From assembly GCA_020080175.1 (NCBI GenBank), contig JAGHQL010000056.1, positions 62,001-126,000 of the forward strand: 64,000 nucleotides of DNA. The letters run 5' to 3'. The translations under genes were made by a program, and so were the position numbers. Origin of the DNA: Glutinoglossum americanum (Eukaryota; Ascomycota; Geoglossomycetes; Geoglossales; Geoglossaceae). The notes beneath the pieces were generated by a model that was not told where the DNA came from, ran no database searches, and worked only from the letters and a program-made list of their open reading frames with translations. Of this stretch, positions 1-9,622 are shown piece by piece; positions within the stretch are counted from its first letter, which is position 1, and every line of letters begins with the position of its first letter.

Positions 1-409
1 AAAAGGCGACCACCAACTTGGAGGAGTTAGTATTGGGCATTGCTATACATGATTCCGAATCAGTAAATTTAGAGCATGTACTTAGATTCGTTATTAAGAT
101 CTCAAAAGGGGCTGAAAGGGGAGGAACCGGGAGCGGGAAGCGAGTCTGGTGGTGACTTCTTTAATCCGATAACGCCTAATAGGCTATGCCCTATTAATCC
201 CCTTAATCTCCAAGTCACAAGAGAAAACCGAACGAATCACGAAGTGCTTCAACATTGCTCTGGGGCATTTGCTGGTATTAATAATAGGTTACATAATCAG
301 ATATCTATTCGCGTAGCTTAGCTGTTTCGCGACTTGCGCCCGACACGTCCCCCCATAAATCTCTGGCGCGTTCGATGTGGCGCCGTCATTTGGCAATGCG
401 GGGTACTTC
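1..409. other. Left-edge intergenic sequence upstream of GCP3
   Basis: No gene, RNA or repeat is recognisable here. The short open frames lack conserved motifs. The last 100 bases are presumably the promoter and 5' UTR of the GCP3 gene. Confidence 0.5.
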
Positions 410-3400
410 ATGAATTATCCGCATCTTACAATGTCTGATGATCGAGGGCGACGTATTGACGACGCGCTTTCCTCTCTTATTGACGCGTTGCTACCCGTAC
501 AACAAAATGAAGATGATGATGTTACAGATGATAGGCGTGAGCATGCGCTTGATCTAGCTAAGGGCACTATCGTCAGGTTAGTTGCCCCTAGCCCCTATAG
601 TAAATGACTAGTTATGCTAACGCTAGGGATTAGCCAAATAGCTCCTGCTATTGTTTCAGACGTTAATCATGCTTCTGATCTGATTAAGAAGAAACGTAAG
701 AATTCTCAAAGGCAAGCGTGATGGTATACAGGCTCTAACGGCTACTCATTTCAGTTATCAGAGATAATCCATCTCCCGATAAAGCTATTCGTTTCTCAAA
801 CCTATATTCCCGGCTTCTCACCCAGCCTGTACTCTCCCAGAAATGGGCTATCCTCTATCTCCTCTACCAGTTGGCAGACTCGACCCCACAGGGAACTGGG
901 GCTATTCAAACTCCTTTACCTATTCAAAATATTCAACAGAGTAATCTAGGAACAGTGCCGCTCGGTGTGGAATCATCGCTGAATACCGGAGCTGAAAGAG
1001 CAGTAGGAGGAGCGTTTTCCGATGCATTTTCCCACATGGGCCTACACAGACTACCTGAACGAGAAGGGGGTCAAAGGAGCCGGGAAGAAATGGATGCTGC
1101 TTTTGGTTCGCTAACCGGGACCAGGAAGGAGAAATCCCCAAATACAATAACAAAGATAGGACTTCTAACCCAGAATCGCCCCCCAATAAATCCGCCGGCG
1201 ACGTCGCTATTGCGAGATCTACCATTCACGTTGCAGGGACTCTCCTCTACAAATTTGCCCTTTTCTTCAATATCTAGTCTCACGCTTCCAACCACCCTTC
1301 CATTGCCCATAATATCACTTTTACATACTCTTGCGGAGCCATCTCTATTATACCGAGGCCTCTCAGCCTTTGTACAATCGTTAGAGGGAGGATTAGTGGG
1401 CCAGAGCCTTCGAGCAGCTCTAGGCGAAGAGCTCCGAGCCTATCTGGGGTTGGTAGCCGCACTTGAAGGCGAGATTCGGCGAGCTTTGGCAATGGTTGAC
1501 ATCAATGAGCCACGGGGCGGAATTGGAAAAACCGGGGTGACTCTGAAGAGATGTGTGATTTGGACGAGAGAAGCTACAATGGGTTTACGGCTAATGAGCC
1601 TGATGGTTGAAAAGTCAAAGAGTGAGTGGTTAGTTTAAGTGGTTTATACAATCTAATACTAACAATTGCTGCAGGCAAAAGAGGTGGTCAATTAATATCG
1701 ATGATCCATGGTTTTTCGTCATCACACGGTGACCCGTTTGTTGGAGCCTTTGCTGAAAGGCTATTAATGCACGTGACCCGACCTTTTTACGACATGCTGC
1801 GTCAATGGATTTATGATGGAGAGCTCTCTGATCCGCACTTTGAGTTTTTCGTGTTAGAACAACGTTCCAATATGGAGACAGAGATTAATGGAGACGGTCG
1901 AGCTCGAGGCGGAGCAACAAGCGTATGGGAGTACAAGTACCAACTAGATGAAGAGATGATTCCAAGCATTATTACGAAAGATTTCGCGAAGAAGGTTTTT
2001 CTCATTGGAAAAAGCTTAAACTTTATCCGTTATGGTTGCGGTGACTCCGCTTGGGTTGAGGGATACTCCAAAGCAGCTTCGAAGGAATTGAGGTACGGTG
2101 ATACAGCAACTCTAGAGGCCTCGATTGATGAGGCCTACAAGGCAACTATGGCACGCCTAATACACCTGATGGCGGATAAATTCAAGCTTTTCGAGCACCT
2201 CAAGGCCTTGAAGAAGTACCTGCTCCTTGGACAAGGGGACTTCATCGCACTCTTGATGGAAAACCTTTCATCAAACTTGGATAGGCCTGCAAATACCCTT
2301 TATCGGCACAATCTTACCGCCCAACTGGAGCATGCTATTCGGGGATCGAACGCTCAGTTTGATTCGCCTGATGTGCTACGCAGGCTGGATGCCAGGATGT
2401 TGGAACTGAGTCACGGCGAGATCGGCTGGGACGTATTTACACTTGAATACAAAATCGACGCCCCTGTCGATGTTGTTGTTACGCCTTACGGCAGTCGGCA
2501 GTACTTGAAAGTCTTCAATTTCCTTTGGCGGGTTAAACGTGTGGAATTTGCCCTTGGTAGTACATGGCGAAGGTACATGACTGGCGCAAGGGGCGTTTTA
2601 GCCAGCGTAGCGGATAAGGTTGGCGCGGACTGGAAAATCGCAAGATGTTGCGTGGCAGAGATGATTCACTTCGTTTGTCAACTTCAGTACTATATTCTAT
2701 TCGAGGTGATCGAATCCTCGTGGGATGCGCTCCAAGTCGCTATCAGCAAACCTGAGTGCACATTAGACGACTTGATTGAGGCGCATGCAAAATACCTCCA
2801 AGCTATCACGCACAAGGGCCTCCTTGGCAACGCTCGAGCAAGCAGCAGCACCAGCAAAGAGGACTCCTTCCTTGCGCAATTGCACGAAATTCTCAAGATT
2901 ATGCTCGCATACAAAGACGCCGTTGATGGCCTGTACTCCTTCTCTGTGGCAGAATTCACTCGAAGACAAGAAGCCACTGCGAAAATCGAAACTCGCACCG
3001 CCCAAGGCAAATGGGGTATCACCGAGCAAGACGAAGAGGAGCTGCGCTCTCCCAGCCCGGCAACAATGAGTCGTGGTGGTGGTAGGGGTCTTGGATCAGA
3101 GAGCCTAAATAGCACGCCATTCAGTGGAGGCAACAGTTTTGGTATTGGCCTCGGCGAAGACCAGATGCTACCATCCCTGCGGCAGCGATTGCAGTACCTC
3201 TCGTCCGATTTCCGCGCACGGGTGAACGTTCTGCTTGGTGATTTGGCATACCAACCTGATGTCGACATGCGGTTTTTGGGCGTAGTGATGAATTTCAATG
3301 ATGTCTATAACCCCATTAGGCGGAAGACACACAAGTCAGGACAGAGGGACAAGAAAGCGACACCAAAGGTGAGTACGAGCAGTGGAGGTGTCACCAAGGA

Positions 3401-3413
3401 TTCAGCTATTTGA
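410..3413 (+). CDS. GCP3: Gamma-tubulin complex component 3 (GCP3/Spc98/Alp6)
   Basis: Subunit of the gamma-tubulin complex that nucleates microtubules at spindle pole bodies. Exons are 410-576, 634-695, 755-1621 and 1675-3413, about 944 aa; all phases agree. The N-terminal GCP block runs over the second intron (LIRDNPSPDKAIRFSNLYSR, then LSQKWAILYLLYQL). The Spc97/Spc98 core follows: RGGQLISMIHG, FYDMLRQWIYDGELSDPHFE, LLIGKSLNFIRYGC-type, LKKYLLLGQGDFIALLMENL, NAQFDSPDVLRRLDARMLEL, GWDVFTLEYKID and YLKVFNFLWRVKRVEF. These match GCP3 better than GCP2. The start could be the ATG at 410 or 431; I used 410. A strong donor near 3369 (GTGAGT) could allow a different C-terminal exon. Confidence 0.93.
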
Positions 3414-4228
3414 ACATTACTAGTTGTAGACAGGTTAAAGGCTTGGTAGTTAACAAATGATATCCATGGTCTTACCAAAGGAAGCTGAGCAGCTTGTTGG
3501 CGCAACAATGAACAATCCACTCATTGCCACTCCGCTGTGGAGCTTTGCAATATTCCCAAGACACCGATGAGTCTTACCGCGGACTAAACTTACCTGCGAG
3601 CAGCATCAAAAATGGAAAACTGAAAGAGCTAGATCAGAAAACAAAAAAGATAAGATATTTGAGTAATTGTTAAAACTGTGGTATTCTAGGAATTTATCTC
3701 AATAAATATTCTTTCAAGTTTTCGTTTTTGCGATATTGCTAGCGGGCAATAGCCTGCGGTACATTGTCAACAACTTTTGGCTCGAATATCTCCGAACCAG
3801 CTATTCGCAAGACATCAAAAGCTCATGGTTCCTACCGACGAGTAGCTCGACATAAGGATGGGTGTTTTGGGGATGTATTTCAGGGAGTTTGAGGAAAGGA
3901 CCAGGTTAATTTTTGGGGATTGGGGGGCGATTAATAAGGAATCCTATCGTGAAAGGACAGTACCGATTATTAATAGATGTCACCAAATCCCGGAGAAACT
4001 CTTTTAGGACTAGACGAATTGGCTACTATCCCCGAGGAAGAGACAGAAGGGGCTGGAAGGCGCGAAGGGGGGCCATACCAAATATTAGCGTATATAAATA
4101 AATCAGCATGAAAACAATGATCACTCGCTACAACGCGCTAACACCATTTTCGCTAGCTAACACGGTGCCTCTTCTATCCAGTATCATTGAAACCCCAGAT
4201 AGGGCTGCGACGCCTCGGAGGGAACAGG
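3414..4228. other. Intergenic, GCP3 to Cdt1
   Basis: No coding signal. The stretch holds one copy of a short AT-rich dispersed repeat (3674-3739) and the presumed Cdt1 promoter. Confidence 0.5.
3674..3739. repeat. Dispersed AT-rich repeat, copy 1
   Basis: About 66 bp that is nearly identical to 9426-9496. Both copies begin with GTGGTATT, share the core ATTTATCTCAATAAATATTC, and end in TTCGTTTTTGNGATNNTGC. The second copy has a 6-bp insertion near its right end. Both lie between genes. The family is unknown. Confidence 0.7.
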
Positions 4229-6035
4229 ATGCCTCCAGCAAAGAGACGCCGAGTGGTCTCGGTCAAAAAGTCCACGTCTTCTGCTCTTGCTGCGCGAAAC
4301 CTTTTTCCACTAGCAAAAATCACTAAGGCTGAGGTCTTATCAGCCTCAGACACGAAGAAACCTGACTTGATGTCAGAGGCAGACTCTGTTTACATCGTCA
4401 CGAATGCCGGCTCGAGCCAAACAAAGAAGACAGAGAGTAGCAAGAGGAAGCTAGCCCAGGTGGAAGCTGGCGAGGCGGAAGACAGTTAGTTGCTGCAAAA
4501 ATGTCCCTAGAGAAACATCTACATCGTATTCTAATTACAGTTGCAGCCTCCGCAGTGGGGACCCCGTCCCGTGTCTCGGCGAGGCAAATAACAGCTCAAA
4601 TCAGCCCTGACAGAAGGAGCAGAAACATTGATCATTCTCACTCCAAGGAGCCGGAAGGGGTCGCTCAAGACATCCTCAAGTCTCTCCTCAAGTCCCCCCT
4701 CAGACTTTCGCCCAAAGCTGCTCGTTCGGGGGACCTTATTTCAAACCTTTCCAGCCCACACCTCTCAGAGGATTGTGGGAGCACACCATGGGATAAACAT
4801 GGACAGCTTCCCGGGCCGCTCCAAGATCTAGTCAGGTTACATTCATCCTTCCTAACAACGCTGTCGTTGCACCATGCTCACAATGGAACTCTGATACCCG
4901 CCGACCTAAGACTTCTAACACCAAGCATTGGGCGCGCGTGGGGGAGGAGAAGGGTTACTATTGACGATATTAGAAGGACTCTGGGAGTAATGGAGATTGA
5001 GCCGTCGGTACACAATAGTATCCCTCTAGAGCCTCAGCATGGGCTCAAGCTATCAGACTATGGGAATGGGAAAATATGCGTCGAAATGTCTGACGACCCG
5101 AGGCTCAACTTATCCCTCGATAAGCCCATCATTGTGGAAGACTTGAACACTCAATTCATACGCAATTTGCATGGGCACTGGAATAATTGTGTCCGGGCTG
5201 CAAATGAAGCAGCCATGACCGGAATACAAGATACTAGTTCTGCAAAGGACGACACCGATACCGAGGCTACTTCCAGCCACCGGGGCTTTGAATCTCCAGA
5301 ATCTGTTACAAAATTCATTCAATCCCTTCCTATGGCAACCATATATATCTGCTCATCCCTCAACAAAGCATCCCCACTACTGGCAAAGGGTCAGAAGCGA
5401 CTTGAGGAATTCAAATGCACCATTTCGCCTACGAAGAGGGAGGGGTTCGATAGGGTCCTAGCCGGTGGTAGTTTAACGAAAGATCATGACGCCGTTACAC
5501 GCCGTGGGAATAGTCTACTAGAAAGGGTAAGTATTCCCTATCTCTACACTCTGCCAACCCAGCTTCTGACCAAAAATAGATACGGGCGAAGGAACTTCAC
5601 AAATCCACTCTTCCCCCCCCACTGTCTAAAGCAGCGGTGCACAGAAAGTCTGCATTGCAGCGGCTTGACGAAGTGATATCCGTCCTTGTTCATTTTAGCA
5701 CTTCTGGTGCTGGGCTGCCCCGAACCGAGCGTGGAAATAGACCTACAGTTGCGGAACTCCCGTCCACCGAAACCCCGTATATTATGACCGATTTATCCTG
5801 TGTGTCTGGCCCGCAGAGAGTCTCGCTGCCATTAGCAACATTGGTAGTACACTTAAAGAACTCACTCGCGAATCCGATATCTAGAGAGGAAGCAGAAAAA
5901 TGCATCCAATTGCTGGCGGATGAAGTAGCACCCGACTGGGTGAATACTGTAACCATAGGAGAGGTAACCGCCGTAATTATTAATAAGGGCGCGAGGTCTG
6001 GAGTTTCGGGTTGGAAGGACAGGGTCGAAATTTGA
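4229..6035 (+). CDS. cdt1: DNA replication licensing factor Cdt1
   Basis: Cdt1 loads the MCM2-7 helicase with ORC and Cdc6 in G1. Exons are 4229-4484, 4547-5526 and 5580-6035, about 563 aa. The N-terminus is short and basic (MPPAKRRRVV), a likely nuclear signal. The geminin-binding-like winged-helix domain is around residues 185-290 (LQDLVRLHSSFLTTLSLHHA, RRVTIDDIRRTLGV). The C-terminal MCM-binding winged helix is recognisable (LQRLDEVISVLV, LVVHLKNSLANPISREEAEK, LLADEVAPDWV). The first intron could also end at 4540 instead of 4546 without changing frame. The gene converges with the small gene at 6414. Confidence 0.88.
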
Positions 6036-6413
6036 AGATTCTCGAGAAAGTCTTCTATTGGACGTCCGAATATTGCTACTTGCCTCGGGACGACCACATA
6101 CGTACCTGGAGATGTTTGAAGTGCTGCATCAAGCTATCTTGTTGATGTATGTACTAGAGCATGTCCCTTAAGATTGCCCATGCGTACCTTTACTATAAAC
6201 TGCAAGCTGGACGGGTAGCATTTTTACCCGGTTGAAGACTTACTCCATCATTCAAACAATTTGATTCGCTAGGCAATGCATGACAGAAATGTCTGTGCCA
6301 TGCTTTCATCCACAGATGTGCTAGTTGAGGACACGTCTCATTAACTATTGACCCGATGGTTCAACGGGCGACCTTTTTCTACCTAAGCAAAATTCCGAGC
6401 CGACAGCATGGGC

Positions 6414-6950
6414 TCATTTACCGCCGAACCAACTCGAGATACCGCTTTTGGCCTTTGAAGCACCCTCTTCCACCTTCCGGTCCGCTTGATCAATCTTTTG
6501 CTGGAGGTCTTTGCCGACATCCTTACGATACTGGTCGGTTTTCGATTCGGCACTATTCATTTTGGTGCGAGCGTCATCAATCTAGACAGCGACCATCTGT
6601 TAACTCGAATACGGCACCATTCATAATGCTAGCAAGACTCACAGTAGAGTCGACTTTCGATCCAGCCCTCTGTGCCCACTCCTCCCCGGTCTTCTTTGCT
6701 TCCTTTTCTCTCCCCGGGATATCGCTCCTCACTGCTGAGGAAGCACGAGCGGCGTCATCTAATCGATAGAGAATTAGACCGCAGACATGAATTGGATTTA
6801 TAATGGGCGCTGGAAGAGCGATCACATACGCTCAAATTTCTGCTGCGCAACTTTCGGGTCTCCAGCAGCACTGTATAGATAATAGCCTCCGGCAGCAGCG
6901 ATACCCAAACCCAGGTAGAGAGGGAGCCGAGACTTGTTCGGAGGTGGCAT
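6414..6950 (-). CDS. Small membrane-anchored fungal protein ('calcofluor white hypersensitive protein'-like)
   Basis: A 134-aa protein from three exons read on the minus strand: 6830-6950, 6643-6758 and 6414-6581. Introns 6759-6829 and 6582-6642 have GTATGT/TTAG and GTGAGT/CTAG ends, and phases agree. The N-terminus PPPNKSRLPLYLGLGIAAAG runs into a single hydrophobic segment (GYYLYSA), followed by a charged, probably helical tail (RSDIPGREKEAKKTGEEWAQ) ending SSWFGGK. This pattern matches a conserved filamentous-ascomycete family often annotated by the calcofluor phenotype. I recognise the family by pattern only, and its molecular function is not known to me. It starts 327 bp from, and divergent to, the DysF gene. 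Confidence 0.75.
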
Positions 6951-7277
6951 TCTGGACATTCAGTGTACAGGTAGAATATTCGCTGAGTGGGCTCTGAAAT
7001 GTGAACGACAATGATATGGCGACGAAATTCACAATATCAATCACCACCTTATGTGGCAGACATAGTCACGAGTTGGCGATCAGGGCCTTGTTCTCCTCAT
7101 TCCCTGTTCGGTAGACAATGAAGTCATCGGCGGAATGCGTGAATCACGTGTTATAATAGACGTCACTGGGTTTTGCGCTTTTGGTCCTTCCTGCTGTCCC
7201 TACCCAATCAAACCATCATTAACGCAATTAATCGCCTCCAGTAAGACCCATGCCTCTGCCTCGCTTCCGGACTTACG
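6951..7277. promoter_or_regulatory. Bidirectional promoter between small membrane protein and DysF gene
   Basis: A 327-bp stretch between two divergent start codons with no open reading frame of its own. It must hold both promoters. I see no clear TATA box. Confidence 0.5.
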
Positions 7278-8861
7278 ATGTCTTCTCCATCGTCAAGGCG
7301 AGAGTCAACTGCAGCTGCAGAATTCGATCATCAAATCGTTCTTGTAGATAATAGTCGTCGCACAGCGGAACGCCTTGTCCTATCAGAGAGTGCTTCTGAT
7401 CCGGTACCCAACTCCACCCCTCCAGCTTCACCGACGTCGCCAATCTCCCCAAGTTCTTCGTCGCCTAGAAATAGCGAGGCCTTTCTTAGCCGGAAATGGT
7501 CTTTGAGGGAGGAGATTGCTAGACGGAAATACTCTAAATGGCAGGAGGGCAGATTTGCTGGCGATGCGGAGAACGGTCCTGTGGAGGAGAGTCGGAGAAA
7601 CTCTGGTTATATCCAGGCAGACGGAACTGAGGACGTCGACGATTTCGGGGTTGCAGATGAACCACGAAGGGTCAGCATGAAACCTGCTGCTGTGAAAGAA
7701 GCTAGGGGTGACAAAAGTGGGCGATACGAGGTCGATATTCTCTACGAAAATCAACGAGGGTCGTTTATATGCGGAATACCGCTCTTTTCGCATAAATCAC
7801 TTTTGAACTTTGATCCTTCTCCCTGGGTTAATGCTGCTTTGAAAGATAGCCCCGTTGATATAATGAACGCACAGGTTCCGGATCCGAGCTGGCGGTGGGC
7901 ATGGAAATCTTGGTACGTAGACATGTCAGCAGATGTGGACGAAGAAGGCTGGCAATACTCCTTTTCCTTTTCGCCAACATTCCCATGGCATGGGACGCAT
8001 GTGTGGTTTCATTCGTTCGTGCGCCGACGAAGGTGGCTTCGAAAGAGGGCGAGGGCCTATTGTGCTCGCGATTATGGCATGGACGGCGCGGACTCGAAGC
8101 TGAAGGAAGGTCATATGCTGAATCCTGACTACTTTTCAATCCATTCGAAGAGATATAGAACCAGAGGTCCGGAAAACGAAAACACAAGTAATAGCGAGTC
8201 TAGATGGAGTTACATCGGCCCTACGGAAACAGATGAGGCGGACCTGAGCGACATTCAAGATATATCATCACTAATGGCAACACTAAGGAAGGCTAGAATC
8301 GACCGAGAGAAAGTTGAGGCAGTCGAGACATTTTTGGAGCAAGGAGGCGAAGAAATCATTTATCTTTCTAATCGGGTATGAGTTATATTCACCGCTAGGC
8401 GTACTCACCCTTTCGATGGTTACTGATCGTTATAGATGCCGGAAATTATGGCGTCACTCGTCTTCCAAGCCTCCCGTCGACAGCTTCTAGCCCATCTTTC
8501 TCGGAAATTCGATACGGTTTCGTCACACCGAGACCAGCACTTAGAACGGGGAGAACCCGAAGACGACGTAGAGCAAAGAAAGATCGACAATCTCTTAAAG
8601 GCCATCCACGCTGCAGATGAACAGGTAAAGGAGCTAGAATTTTGGAGCGATGTCAGGGCCATGGCTAGAGAAGGGGAAAACTCAGGTGCTGCTGACGATG
8701 GTCAAGGTTGGGGTTGCAGGTGGGGACCGGATGCCGGTGGACCTACGAGTCTTCCGGCTTCTAGAACTGGCTCGAACTACACCGACCCGGGGAAAAGAGC
8801 AGAACGGAAACGGGTATTCCAGGGCCAGGAAACGCTTGACAAAGGAAAGGGTAAGGCATAA
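7278..8861 (+). CDS. Dysferlin-domain (DysF) protein, Spo73/Mug65-like
   Basis: Exons are 7278-8375 and 8436-8861 (GTATGA donor, ATAG acceptor, phase 0), about 507 aa. The first ~150 residues are Ser/Pro/Arg-rich. The DysF domain starts near residue 150: YEVDILYENQRGSFICGIPL, LLNFDPSPWVNA, then the Trp-rich DPSWRWAWKSWYVDM and the C-terminal DysF half around FPWHGTHVWFHSFVRRRRWL. In yeasts, Spo73 and Mug65 of this family act at the prospore or meiotic membrane, and the related Pex30-32 act at the ER/peroxisome. No transmembrane segments are evident here, which favours the Spo73/Mug65 group over Pex30. The C-terminal exon is charged and has no recognised domain. Confidence 0.82.
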
Positions 8862-9425
8862 TGACCTTTGTACCGGCTTGCTTACACCGCCTAAGGCCCT
8901 TTCCTGATCTTTCCCGACTATCGTAAAGCATTTTGTATACATAAGCGTTAGGAGTTTCTGCTTTCGCCATCTTCTCTTGCAGGGTTATTAATAAATAAGA
9001 AATACATATTTTGGAAAGTACCGCGGATTATACTTGCCTTCGGGCTACATCGAGAATGGGGGACTGAAAGTGGCAGATATTTATCTCCACATCACCACCC
9101 CCTCCACTGACATATGATGACCTTACACTCTCAACTCCTCAAGGGATAAATGACTTGAGCACCTCGATGCTATCGTACAAAAAGCCTACCAGAATGCGAT
9201 AAAAGTTAATGTGCGGAATACTATAGTGGTAGCTAAGATCCCTATAACTTTAAGGCCCACCGATGTGTTGTAGAGCATATTTTTGGGGGGAGGCTTTCAT
9301 GGTCACATATATTGTTATATTATTGTATCATGGCTTAGGAGGGATGCACATAACTATAGTCATGATATTAGAGAATAAAGATGGGTAGATGAAGCACCCT
9401 TGAAAGGCAGTTGGGCAAAAATTCG

Positions 9426-9496
9426 AATTGTGGTATTTTAGAAATTTATCTCAATAAATATTCTTTCGAGTTCTCATTTTCGTTTTTGTGATGCTG
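9426..9496. repeat. Dispersed AT-rich repeat, copy 2
   Basis: Second copy of the repeat at 3674-3739, with a few substitutions and a 6-bp insertion. It lies between genes, about 130 bp before the KH-PPR start codon. Confidence 0.7.
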
Positions 9497-9556
9497 CCCG
9501 CAGGTAAAAAACGTGATTCGGTAAATCTCGTTTTACCAGTGCATCAAAGGATATAA

Positions 9557-9578
9557 ACTTGGCGATACTCTTTGAGCC
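9557..9578 (+). promoter_or_regulatory. 22-bp motif shared with ALG13/mS35 promoter
   Basis: Contains TTGGCGATACTCTTTGAGCC. The copy at 41712-41733 differs at a single base. Both sit 45-111 bp upstream of a start codon. It may be a promoter element or a relic of a dispersed repeat; two copies cannot distinguish these. Confidence 0.4.
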
Positions 9579-9622
9579 AACACTCTTGAGCCACCCCGTC
9601 AACCCCATGGTGGTCACAGTAA

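Larger units (their letters stand above)
8862..9622. other. Intergenic, DysF gene to KH-PPR gene
   Basis: No gene seen. It holds the second copy of the AT-rich dispersed repeat (9426-9496) and, at 9557-9578, a 22-bp motif that recurs at 41712-41733 upstream of ALG13. Confidence 0.5.

Noticed and set aside
377-409. GTG start for GCP3
   Set aside because: Nuclear genes use ATG; in-frame ATGs at 410 and 431 are available.
2690-3298. 202-codon frame antisense to GCP3
   Set aside because: Shadow of the GCP3 coding sequence, whose plus-strand motifs are unambiguous.
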